Shown: positions 1 through 7,806 of the stretch, piece after piece
How the letters are laid out: the number at the start of each line of letters is the position of its first letter
How positions within the stretch are numbered: position 1 is the stretch's first letter
Source of the DNA: Chlorobiota bacterium
GTDB taxonomy: Bacteria > Bacteroidota > Bacteroidia > Bacteroidales > JAADGE01
DNA length: 8,810 nucleotides
Assembly (NCBI GenBank): GCA_030592825.1
Contig: JAUVIG010000139.1
Location: 1 to 8,810 of the forward strand
Direction of reading: 5' to 3'
Translations under genes and position numbers: made by a program
Notes under the pieces: generated by a model
The model's input: the letters and a program-made list of their open reading frames with translations, nothing else
The model's database searches: none
Told to the model about the DNA's origin: nothing

Positions 1-47
1 AACAATTTATATTATAGTTGCCAAATGTTTTATGTGTTTTTTTAACT

Positions 48-173
48 TCATAAAGTAGAATTAAATACTTTGTGATATCTTCCATAATATTTATCTTCGA
101 TATCTTTTTCAAATTTGTCGAGTCCTAATAAATTATATTCTGTAAGAGTTTTGTTTATGTTTTTATCATCCAT
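48..173 (-). CDS. possible small ORF, 41 residues, unknown
   Basis: This is an ATG-to-TGA reading frame of 41 codons, downstream of the sensor kinase gene and on the same strand. The protein starts MDDKNINKTL and ends KVFNSTL; it is highly charged, with no signal peptide, membrane segment or motif I recognise. Its main support is an AAAGGTG stretch five bases before the ATG, which is Shine-Dalgarno-like and stands out because the other genes in the window lack one. A different minus-strand frame is open from about position 124 to the left edge, with an ATG at 85 (MEDITKYLIL...). It overlaps the end of this ORF, so this could instead be a short leader peptide, a frameshifted start of a gene lying to the left, or chance. 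In DNA this AT-rich a 41-codon ORF is weak evidence by itself. Confidence 0.25.
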   Translation of the reverse strand: MDDKNINKTLTEYNLLGLDKFEKDIEDKYYGRYHKVFNSTL

Positions 174-275
174 AATTTCACCTTTCAAATGTTGTAGTAA
201 TTTTACATATTGACTGTTGACTGAATTCTTATAAATATATCCTACTTTGTCGTTTTGTTGCTTACAGCATTAATT

Positions 276-3200
276 CTAAACCGGAATCTTCAAAACAACC
301 TTTGTTCCTGACGAATTACCTCTATCATCTTTCAAATCAACAATTTCAATTCCGCCGGATTGCTTTGTCTCATAAATGATTTGATCCAAACGTTTTTGTG
401 TTACTGTTATTCCGGAAGATTTATGTGCTTTTTTCGGTTTATTTTTCAATGCTTGATCTCTTCCTATTCCGTTATCAATAATTTCGCAAGTAAGAATATT
501 ATCTTCTGAACTGAAATTAATTTCAATGAGTCCGTTCTCTTTTAACGGCCTTATTCCGTGCAAAACGGCATTTTCAACAAAAGGTTGTATCAACATCGGA
601 GGTATTTCAATCTCATCCTTATCAATGTTTTCTGCAAGCTTTATTTCAAATTCAAATTTCTGATTTAAACTTAATTTCTCCAATTCGAGATAATTCTCCA
701 AGATAAAAATCTCATTTGATAAAGGAATATATTCTTCTCCGGAATTTTCAAGTATTAATCGCATCAAACGAGCAAATTTTGCCAAATATTTTTTTGCTTG
801 AAATGAGTCATTAACAGCTATAAAACCTTGTATTGAATTCAATGAATTAAAAATAAAGTGAGGATTCATTTGCAACCTTGAAGCCTTTTGCTCCAATTCT
901 ATAATACTTTTCTCCATCTTTAATCTTTCTTGCTCAATCCTGTTTTTCTGTTTTATCCTTTTTATTCTTATTGAAATAAAATACCAAAGTATCAATAAAA
1001 TCGTAAGTATTACACCAAAAATAAACCACAATTTCTGCCAAACAGGCGAAAGTATTGTGAATTTAAATTCAGCCGGTTGATTATTCCAAACACCGGATTC
1101 GTTACATGAAATGACTTTAAATATGTATTCTCCGGGCGGTAAGTTAGAATACGTAACTTCTCTTTTTGTTAATTCGGGAGACCAAGAACTTTCATAGCCT
1201 TGCAGCATTAATTTATATCTGACGGCATTTGGATTTCTTTGATAAATCCCTGCATATTCAAAAGTTAGACTGTTTTGATTATAAGGCAGTATCAGTTCAT
1301 AAGGAACAGGATACCATGCATTTATACTGTCGCCATATTCTGTATCTTGAATATCATCATAAAATAACTTGATACCTGTGATATGCGTTTTGGTTTTGGT
1401 TTCAATAAAAATATCTTCCTCTGAATTATACACTGTTGCACCGTTAACAGTTCCGAACCATAAGTCTCCTTTTGAATCCTTAAAGCAAGAATTTTTATAA
1501 AGTTCCACACCGGTAAACCCTTCATTATATCCGTAGTGTTTGCATTCTTTAATTTTGAAACTGTCAATCAGATTGATTTTATCCAAGCCTTTCTCACTGC
1601 CTGCCCACAAATTACCGTCATCATCAAAGATCAGCAAATAAATATTATCAGATGTTAATCCGTCTTTTTTTGAGATTTGATAAAAACGATTGCCGTCAAA
1701 AATATTAATTCCTCCGCCTGCTGTTCCCAAATATAAGTTTCCTGAATCATCTTTAATTACGGAACGAATTGTATTATTGCTTAAGCCGTAATTGATTGCA
1801 TAATTTTTTATTTTGACCCTTTCAGGATCATCCTTATCCAAAGTCAAAGCACTTAAGCCTCCGTTTTCAGTTCCTGCCCAAATATCCCCGTTTATATCCT
1901 CAATCAAAGAATAAATCGTATTACTTTTTAAACCACTGTCTCTGTTTATATTAATGATCTTTTCATCATCATCAAATAAAACACTTATTCCGAAATCAGA
2001 GCTTGCAATCCACACCCTGCCTTTACTGTCAGCAATAAATCCTGTAATATTATTACTGCATAAACCGTCATCTTTTGAGAATTGCTTAAACCCGTTTTTA
2101 TTAAACCTGAAAGCACCGTCATTTAAAGTTCCTATCCAAAGGGTTGAATCCGGAGTATAATACAAAGCCCTGACTTTAGAACTTGTGAAAGTTTCATTTC
2201 CTCTTAATAAGGTATATCTCTTACCGTCAAAAGTTGTAATACCGCCTTTTGACGTTCCGAAGATCATATTTCCGCCGGGTACTTGAGAGATGCAAAAAAT
2301 TCGACGTCCCGTAAATTCATTTTCAGTATAATGCACAAATCTTTCACTGTCGAGTATTGATACTCCTCCTCCGGATGTTCCGAACCATAAATTCTCTGAA
2401 CTGTCTTTAAAAATATATAACACTACATTACCGGCAAGCCCGTTGCTTTCATCATATACTTTGAATTTTCCCTTATTATACCTTGTTATTCCTTTTGCCG
2501 TGGCAAACCATAAACTTCCGGCATGATCATTAAAAATATAATAAACAATATTATGTGAAATCCCGTCTTCTGTTTTAAACTTATTAAATTCTTTGCCGTT
2601 ATATGAACATATTCCTCCTCCTTGTGTAGCAAACCAAATTAATCCCTCATCATCTTCGCAAATTGAGCGAATAATATCAGATGACAAACCTGATTCTTCG
2701 GTATAAAAAGTAATATCATTGTCCTTGATCTTATAGGCTCCTTTTGATGTTCCTACCCAAATGTTAAAGTTTCTGTCTTCAAAAATTGAATAAATATTAT
2801 TATCAAACGAACTGTTTTCACTTGAATAGTTGCTAAATTGTTTTCCGTCAAAAAAATATAAGCCTCCGGTTTCGGTTCCGAACCAAAAATTACCGGAATG
2901 ATCTTGAATGATTGTTTTTACAACTTTATTTTTCGGCCCGTCAGCATCTTCAATAACTTTAAATTCTATTCCGTTGTATGTACATAATCCCGCTTCGGTA
3001 CCAACCCAAAGGATTCCGTCTTTATCTTCGTTTATTGAACGAACAAAATTATTCAACAGACCATCTTCTTCAGTATAAGGATAAAACTCAATTCCGTCAT
3101 ACATCACAAGTCCGCCGCCGAGTGTCCCAAACCAAATATTACCGCGTTGATCTTCGCAAACAGCATAAATTTCTGATTGAGTAAGTCCGTCTTTTACTGA

Positions 3201-3308
3201 AATGTTTCGGAAGTTATATTGTTGAGCAAAAGTATTGAAAGTGACTAAACTGAATAAAAAAACAATAATAATAATAAAACATACTGTATTTCTGTTATGT
3301 TTTTTCAA
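276..3308 (-). CDS. two-component sensor histidine kinase, propeller/Y_Y_Y sensor with LytS-type kinase
   Basis: This is a membrane-bound sensor kinase that should read a periplasmic signal and autophosphorylate in the cytoplasm. Residues 1-28 are a signal peptide (lysine-rich start, hydrophobic core, AQQ end). Residues 30 to about 630 carry 14 propeller repeats of about 42 residues, each centred on a W-F/V-G-T-like strand (W59, W101, W142, W184, W225, W267, W308, I349, W391, W433, W477, L526, W568, W617). That number fits two seven-bladed propellers. A Y_Y_Y domain follows (about 690-752, with YSNLPPGEYIFKV), then one membrane helix (about 758-780) and a basic coiled-coil linker. The His_kinase core has the phospho-acceptor H817 in NPHFIFNSLNS. 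The ATPase has its N box at FVENAVLHG (N913) and its G1 box at DNGIG (D945, G947, G949). There is no receiver or AraC domain, so it is not a hybrid (HTCS) protein. The start is a TTG codon: no ATG lies in frame upstream before a stop at 3345-3347, and the signal peptide begins right there. A LytTR-type regulator would be the expected partner, but none is visible. Confidence 0.95.
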   Translation of the reverse strand: MKKHNRNTVCFIIIIVFLFSLVTFNTFAQQYNFRNISVKDGLTQSEIYAVCEDQRGNIWFGTLGGGLVMYDGIEFYPYTEEDGLLNNFVRSINEDKDGILWVGTEAGLCTYNGIEFKVIEDADGPKNKVVKTIIQDHSGNFWFGTETGGLYFFDGKQFSNYSSENSSFDNNIYSIFEDRNFNIWVGTSKGAYKIKDNDITFYTEESGLSSDIIRSICEDDEGLIWFATQGGGICSYNGKEFNKFKTEDGISHNIVYYIFNDHAGSLWFATAKGITRYNKGKFKVYDESNGLAGNVVLYIFKDSSENLWFGTSGGGVSILDSERFVHYTENEFTGRRIFCISQVPGGNMIFGTSKGGITTFDGKRYTLLRGNETFTSSKVRALYYTPDSTLWIGTLNDGAFRFNKNGFKQFSKDDGLCSNNITGFIADSKGRVWIASSDFGISVLFDDDEKIININRDSGLKSNTIYSLIEDINGDIWAGTENGGLSALTLDKDDPERVKIKNYAINYGLSNNTIRSVIKDDSGNLYLGTAGGGINIFDGNRFYQISKKDGLTSDNIYLLIFDDDGNLWAGSEKGLDKINLIDSFKIKECKHYGYNEGFTGVELYKNSCFKDSKGDLWFGTVNGATVYNSEEDIFIETKTKTHITGIKLFYDDIQDTEYGDSINAWYPVPYELILPYNQNSLTFEYAGIYQRNPNAVRYKLMLQGYESSWSPELTKREVTYSNLPPGEYIFKVISCNESGVWNNQPAEFKFTILSPVWQKLWFIFGVILTILLILWYFISIRIKRIKQKNRIEQERLKMEKSIIELEQKASRLQMNPHFIFNSLNSIQGFIAVNDSFQAKKYLAKFARLMRLILENSGEEYIPLSNEIFILENYLELEKLSLNQKFEFEIKLAENIDKDEIEIPPMLIQPFVENAVLHGIRPLKENGLIEINFSSEDNILTCEIIDNGIGRDQALKNKPKKAHKSSGITVTQKRLDQIIYETKQSGGIEIVDLKDDRGNSSGTKVVLKIPV

Positions 3309-3350
3309 ATGGAAAATTTTTATAAAATTAATAAGTTTAAAAAATTATCT

Positions 3351-3358
3351 TATTTTTG
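3351..3358 (+). promoter_or_regulatory. candidate Bacteroidota -7 promoter element
   Basis: The octamer TATTTTTG matches the Bacteroidota primary-sigma -7 consensus TAnnTTTG. It lies 22 bases before the ATG of the methyltransferase gene, which would give a short leader of roughly 15 bases. I could not find a convincing TTG-type -33 element at the expected distance, and the surrounding DNA is rich in A/T runs, so the match could be accidental. It sits in the 72-bp gap shared with the divergent kinase gene. Confidence 0.35.
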
Positions 3359-3380
3359 TTTTAAATAAAAAATCCTAATA

Positions 3381-6300
3381 ATGGGACAGATTAATAAATA
3401 TATCGAAACATTAGGTTTTCCGAATAAATCTGAACCATTTGATTTTGGAGAATTCTTTTCTTATTTTCCTAAAATATCAAATAACAATTTTAAAATTACT
3501 TATATTTTTTACAAAGATGAAATTTCTTTGTTTAATTATCACCTTTCTGAATGGAATAAAAATGAATTAGATTTTTTTATTGCTGTCGGAAAAGATAAGT
3601 CATACATTATTAAAGCAAAAGAAAAAGCAAATAATGATAACATTTTAGAAAACAATGTCGTTATCAGAAGCTTTGATTACGGAATAAATACAGCAGGATA
3701 CGAAAATATTGTTCCGTCTGACATACCGTTCACAAAAGAAAAGATTGATAATTCCGTATTCTTTAATTTTGTTTTAGAAAAACAAGAAAAAATAAAAAAT
3801 GAAATTGATACACATCTTTTAAATAATTTAATTGCGTTAAAAGGTGAAATGTCAGATTTTGATAAAAATAATGAAAACATAAATGGTTTAATACTAAAAA
3901 GTCTTTTTATAAAATATTTAGAAGACAGAAATATTCTGCCAAATACTTCATTAATTCGTGCTTTACAAAGTGGAAGTCCTGAAAAATTAAAGAAAACATT
4001 TAAAGATATTTCAATCATTAACGGAGATATTTTAAAAAATGAGATTCCTATATTGCCGGGGCAAATAAATGAACTTAAACTCTTTTTCACAGAGGATTAT
4101 AAAGAGTATAAAGAATCAGGTTCACGATATATTCCCGGACTATTTCCTTACAAGTTTGATAAAATACCTATACAGTTGATTAGTAATATCTATGAAGAAT
4201 TTTTAGGAAAAACAGAAAAGAAAACAAAAGGAATATTTTATACAAGAACTTTTGTTGTTGACTTTATGCTTTCGCACACTATTTATCCGAAAATACAAAA
4301 GTATCCGAATTCAACAATTCTTGATCCGGCATGTGGTTCCGGGGCTTTTTTGGTACAAACATTTAAGAAAATTTTAAACACGCAGCAAGAAAAAAAATTA
4401 TCAATTGATGATAAAGCTAACATATTAAAAAAACAAATTTTTGGAGTTGACATTGATGCAAACGCCTTGCAAATAACTGCATTCAGCTTATATTTAACTT
4501 TGTTGGACGGAATAAACAAAAACGAAATACAAGAACAAATAGAAAAAGAAACCCCAATATTACCCTCATTGATTGGTTCTAATTTGTTGCAAAAAAATAC
4601 AATAACAGATAAAATAAAGTTCAATGTAGAAATTGATGAAAACAAAGAAAAGAAAAAATACTCTTTTTCAAGATTTGATTGTATTGTTGCAAATCCACCA
4701 TGGTTGCAATTGGAAAATAAAGGAGAAGCAAAAAAGTCAAGGGAAGAAATTAATAGTTCCGATATTTATAAAAACATCCATAATTATCAAACATCACAAG
4801 CATTTTTATTGAGAATTAATACATTGTGCCACAATGATACAGATATTGCAATTATTGTAAACAACTCTAATTTTTTAAACGATGGTGCTAAAAATTTCAG
4901 AACAGAAATTCTTGAAAAATATCGTTTAAAATATTTCTATGAACTCTCAAAAATTGCTACTATTCTTTTCAAAGGCACAAACTATCCAAGTGCTGTATTG
5001 ATACTAGATAAACAAAATATTGAAAATCATAAAATCAGATACATAACACCACAGTTAACCAATTTTAGTCGAAAATTGAGACTTATTTCATACTCTTCAA
5101 AAGATATTAAAGAAGTAAAACAAACAGATTTAAAAGATGAAGATATTTTATGGAGAATATTTGTAAATGGAGATTGGAAAGATTATCAGTTGATAAAAAA
5201 AATGATAATTAATAATCAAAATAATTATAAAATACGCTGTCAAAGAGGATTTGAAGCTTTCCCTGAAAATAAAATGGAACAAATAGGAGAAGTCGTTAAA
5301 CTGCCTATATATAACACAGATGATAAAACAAACTATTTTATTATTGATGAATTAGATGAATTTATTTGGAACAGAAAATTCAGAAGATTGCCTTTACCTA
5401 AATTATTTAGTAAAGTGTATTTTGAAAAACATATTTTGGTTCAATTAAAGTCTCCGGAAGAAAAAGAACTTATTAGTAAATATTATATTCTTAAAAAGAA
5501 TAATTATTTATTAAAAACTTTTCGAGATTATAGAATCAAACTAAAAGTAGAAGCAATCTTATCAAAAATTAACAACTCTTTATTTACAGGTAAAAGAATA
5601 ATTATTGAAAGAGCTCCATCAAAACGAAACAAAATAAAGTCTATATGCATTGATAATCACACCATTAGTAAAGATAACACTTTGGTGTTTAAAATAGAAG
5701 AGCAGGAAAACTATAAACTGTTTCTTGCAACATTAAACTCTTCTTTCACCGGATATTTTTTTACTAATCTATCAGCTCAATTTTCAAAAGGTACAAGAGA
5801 TGCATTACGCACAACATACATCAAAGACTTTCCTTTTCCAATATTCAAAGCAGGGAATGCAAAAAAAATTGAAGAAAAAATTGACAAAATTGAAATAGAA
5901 AAAAAAGCAGGAAAACCAACCAATAAAATAGAACATGAAATAGACGAATTAGTTTTTAATTTATACGGCTTATTAGAATTTGAAAAAGATATTATTCGTG
6001 AATTCTATCAAATAAATGTAGAACGAAAAAATGACAATGTAAAACTGGCTGACATTAAAACCTATATAAATAAATTCAGAGAAGTTTATCAACTTATGGT
6101 AAAAGATGATTTAAGATTAAATGCTTCTTTTATTAAATCTAATAATATCGGAACAATTATAAAATTCGATATTGTAAACGAAAAGAGTTTTACACCGGAA
6201 GTAAAACAAGGCGGTTTTGAACAAAAAAAAGTATTACAATTAGTTAAAGACTATCATATTCAACAAGAAATGCTTAACGGATACATCAATGAAGAAAAAG

Positions 6301-6425
6301 TGAAAATATATGACGATAAAAGTTTCTACATAATAAAAAGCAATCAATTTAAAGATTGGACAAAGCGTCAGGCAACAGAAGATGCAAATGAAGAAACAAG
6401 AGAAATGATGAAAAAAATGTTCTAA
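3381..6425 (+). CDS. Eco57I-type N6-adenine DNA methyltransferase
   Basis: This protein should transfer a methyl group from S-adenosylmethionine to the N6 of adenine in a specific DNA site. The core is clear: GIFYTRTFVVDFML (284-297) is the motif before the SAM pocket, DPACGSGAF (315-323) is motif I, FGVDIDANALQIT (354-366) is the acidic cofactor-binding strand, and NPPW (438-441) is the catalytic motif IV of amino-methyltransferases. About 600-825 should be the target-recognition region, ending in YIKDFPFPI (813-821), a pattern usual in Eco57I/TaqI-type enzymes. A helical segment at 853-875 (EIDELVFNLYGL...) is also typical. Residues 1 to about 145 and about 880-1014 match nothing I can name with confidence. 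At 1014 residues it is as long as fused type IIG enzymes, but I see no complete PD-(D/E)XK motif in it, so cutting probably belongs to the next gene, which starts two bases after this stop. It is intact, with an ATG start and no Shine-Dalgarno. The gene is very AT-rich (6 G/C in the 60 bases from 5461, an extreme stretch), which hints at transfer. Confidence 0.93.
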   Translation: MGQINKYIETLGFPNKSEPFDFGEFFSYFPKISNNNFKITYIFYKDEISLFNYHLSEWNKNELDFFIAVGKDKSYIIKAKEKANNDNILENNVVIRSFDYGINTAGYENIVPSDIPFTKEKIDNSVFFNFVLEKQEKIKNEIDTHLLNNLIALKGEMSDFDKNNENINGLILKSLFIKYLEDRNILPNTSLIRALQSGSPEKLKKTFKDISIINGDILKNEIPILPGQINELKLFFTEDYKEYKESGSRYIPGLFPYKFDKIPIQLISNIYEEFLGKTEKKTKGIFYTRTFVVDFMLSHTIYPKIQKYPNSTILDPACGSGAFLVQTFKKILNTQQEKKLSIDDKANILKKQIFGVDIDANALQITAFSLYLTLLDGINKNEIQEQIEKETPILPSLIGSNLLQKNTITDKIKFNVEIDENKEKKKYSFSRFDCIVANPPWLQLENKGEAKKSREEINSSDIYKNIHNYQTSQAFLLRINTLCHNDTDIAIIVNNSNFLNDGAKNFRTEILEKYRLKYFYELSKIATILFKGTNYPSAVLILDKQNIENHKIRYITPQLTNFSRKLRLISYSSKDIKEVKQTDLKDEDILWRIFVNGDWKDYQLIKKMIINNQNNYKIRCQRGFEAFPENKMEQIGEVVKLPIYNTDDKTNYFIIDELDEFIWNRKFRRLPLPKLFSKVYFEKHILVQLKSPEEKELISKYYILKKNNYLLKTFRDYRIKLKVEAILSKINNSLFTGKRIIIERAPSKRNKIKSICIDNHTISKDNTLVFKIEEQENYKLFLATLNSSFTGYFFTNLSAQFSKGTRDALRTTYIKDFPFPIFKAGNAKKIEEKIDKIEIEKKAGKPTNKIEHEIDELVFNLYGLLEFEKDIIREFYQINVERKNDNVKLADIKTYINKFREVYQLMVKDDLRLNASFIKSNNIGTIIKFDIVNEKSFTPEVKQGGFEQKKVLQLVKDYHIQQEMLNGYINEEKVKIYDDKSFYIIKSNQFKDWTKRQATEDANEETREMMKKMF

Positions 6426-6427
6426 AT

Positions 6428-7051
6428 ATGGAAATGTCAGACGGTTTTGTTAAATTCCTTCAAAAATATAAAAATGCAAATGATTTAATAGAAAATCTGT
6501 TTCTGAAATCATTAATTGACAGTTTTTTGAGAGTTAAAAATATTGAGAATATTTCAAAATTAAGTGAACCTAAAATACGAAATAAATTTCAGTATGATTT
6601 GACATACTCAAATATTACTATAAAAGATTTAATAGATAAAGGTTATATCACTTTTACTGCAGAGAATCAAATTGTAAATGAAAAAGAAGAAATTAAACGA
6701 ACTGATATTCAATTTGTAATCAGCGGACTTATTAACTATGTTGTAGAATGTAAAAAATTAAAAGGTGTAAGCAAAGCACAATATATTAATAGTGGTATTT
6801 CACGATTTATCAATCATGAGTATATTGGGGAGAATGAGAAATATGCCGGAATGTGTAGCTTCATTACAGCCGGTGATATTGAAAATATAATAAAAGGAAC
6901 AAAAAACAGAGTTGCAGAATATCACAATATCCAAATTGACAATAAAATTCTATGTGATTTCAAATTTTCATTTTCTTCAACTCATTCAAAAATTGATAAA
7001 AGAAAAATTCTCATACATCATTTGTTTTTTAACTTAAAAGATAAAACATAA
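6428..7051 (+). CDS. PD-(D/E)XK restriction endonuclease-like protein
   Basis: This is probably the DNA-cutting partner of the methyltransferase just upstream. The 207-residue protein carries a recognisable PD-(D/E)XK arrangement: D93 in KRTDIQFVI, a hydrophobic strand, then VVECKKL with E107 and K109, which would coordinate the metal ion and complete the active site. The following helix, YINSGISRFI (119-128), and a hydrophobic strand with GMCSFI (141-146) fit the rest of such a core. E47 or E53 in the preceding helix could supply the extra acidic residue. There is no membrane segment or signal peptide, so it should be cytoplasmic. The start lies two bases after the methyltransferase stop, which suggests one transcript and translational coupling. 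A second Met codon at 6434 is an alternative start. There is no separate target-recognition domain, so specificity may come from the partner protein. Alternatively it could cleave modified or foreign DNA in another defence role. The fold is read from motifs only. Confidence 0.82.
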   Translation: MEMSDGFVKFLQKYKNANDLIENLFLKSLIDSFLRVKNIENISKLSEPKIRNKFQYDLTYSNITIKDLIDKGYITFTAENQIVNEKEEIKRTDIQFVISGLINYVVECKKLKGVSKAQYINSGISRFINHEYIGENEKYAGMCSFITAGDIENIIKGTKNRVAEYHNIQIDNKILCDFKFSFSSTHSKIDKRKILIHHLFFNLKDKT

Positions 7052-7052
7052 G

Positions 7053-7079
7053 TTCACAGAAGAATCAATTTTCTGTGAA
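7053..7079 (+). terminator. perfect 9-bp inverted repeat after the methyltransferase-nuclease pair
   Basis: TTCACAGAA and TTCTGTGAA form a perfect 9-bp stem around a 9-base loop, and a G-U and an A-U pair could extend it inwards. It begins one base after the nuclease stop codon, the usual place for a transcription terminator. No run of T follows on the plus strand (the next bases are A-rich), so it is not a classic intrinsic terminator. It may instead stabilise the 3' end of the transcript. Confidence 0.45.
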
Positions 7080-7267
7080 AAATCTAAAGAATTACTCTTG
7101 ACTCTTCAATAAATAAACAATCGTTATTAAACATTACTTCTAATGACAAAAGTCAGATGATAATCTTGTGTAAAACTTTTATTTTGCATCATAATTTAAA
7201 CTAATGAATAAATAAATTAGAAATTAACTAATTTTACATTTCAGAAACATCTTAAACCAATACAATT

Positions 7268-7801
7268 ATGAAAAATACAATATTAATAACCATATTACTC
7301 TTATCAAGTTATATTGCTGAATCCCAAAAATATACATTAAATTTAGATACGATGGATATGTTTACTGAAACTGTTATTAAGGAAGTGAAATTAACTTCTA
7401 TCGGTAATAATTATCCTATTGCAAATCCTTCTTTGATTTTTGGAATATACGGAAATGATTGTTATTTAAAATTTAATCTTTTTACAACCGAATATCGATC
7501 AATTCAGATAAGAGAAAAAGATCCTTTATGTTTCAAATTTGAAAATAAAGAGATATTGAATTTCCTTCCAAAAAAATCTTATTATATTGTTCAAAATATT
7601 GAAACAAAAAGGACTCAAATAAAAGCTATTTATAACATTGAAGTTGTTGCCTTAAAAATGTTTTCTGAATTTAATGTTAATCAAATCAGAATATATTTCA
7701 ATGATACATATTATACATACTATCCAACAAAAAAAGATAAAGAAAAAATAAAACAAATGGCAAGTACTATTCTTAATATAGTCAATAATAATAAATACTA
7801 A
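7268..7801 (+). CDS. small exported protein of unknown function
   Basis: I do not recognise this 177-residue protein. It begins with a short signal peptide: MKN, a hydrophobic stretch of isoleucines and leucines to about residue 16, then AES before Q20, a plausible signal peptidase I site. There is no lipobox cysteine, so it is not an obvious lipoprotein. The mature part alternates hydrophobic and polar residues, is rich in Tyr, Phe, Ile and Asn, and has two cysteines (C65, C88) that could pair in the periplasm. It looks like a compact beta-rich domain followed by a lysine-rich C-terminal helix (about 155-173). It has 216 bases of upstream non-coding DNA and ends only five bases before the mutase start, so the two could share a transcript. 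Nothing else suggests a link to the mutase. Reading frame, signal peptide and position support it as a real gene, but its role is unknown. Confidence 0.8.
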   Translation: MKNTILITILLLSSYIAESQKYTLNLDTMDMFTETVIKEVKLTSIGNNYPIANPSLIFGIYGNDCYLKFNLFTTEYRSIQIREKDPLCFKFENKEILNFLPKKSYYIVQNIETKRTQIKAIYNIEVVALKMFSEFNVNQIRIYFNDTYYTYYPTKKDKEKIKQMASTILNIVNNNKY

Positions 7802-7806
7802 AAGAC

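Noticed and set aside
211..224. Two adjacent 7-base near-repeats TGACTGT/TGACTGA
   Set aside because: Too short and too few copies to mean anything without further evidence.
1322..2160. ORFs at 1322-1567 (minus) and 1954-2160 (plus) inside the kinase gene
   Set aside because: They lie wholly within the well-supported kinase reading frame in other frames and show no domain; they are shadows.
2978..3184. Plus-strand 68-codon ORF within the kinase propeller region
   Set aside because: Antisense shadow of the repeats; no recognisable protein features.
276..3308. Hybrid two-component system (HTCS) regulator of a polysaccharide locus
   Set aside because: The propeller and Y_Y_Y parts match that layout, but the protein ends after the ATPase domain with no receiver or AraC-type DNA-binding domain, and no SusC/SusD or glycoside hydrolase genes are nearby.
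3677..4645. Minus-strand ORFs at 3677-4090 and 4283-4645
   Set aside because: Antisense to the methyltransferase, including its DPACGSGAF motif; the low-complexity Phe/Ser/Ile products are typical of the reverse strand of AT-rich genes.
3381..7051. BREX, DISARM or type I restriction system
   Set aside because: None of the other required genes (pglZ, brxC, helicase drmA, hsdR, hsdS) is present; the pair is flanked by a kinase gene and a gene for an exported protein.
7098..7126. TTGACT followed 17 bases later by TCGTTA, as a sigma70-like promoter for the exported-protein gene
   Set aside because: The -10 part is a poor match, the distance to the start at 7268 is long, and Bacteroidota use a different consensus.
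7161..7186. TAATCTTG and TATTTTG as Bacteroidota -7 elements before the exported-protein gene
   Set aside because: The first has one mismatch and the second the wrong spacing; neither has a TTG element at the right distance.
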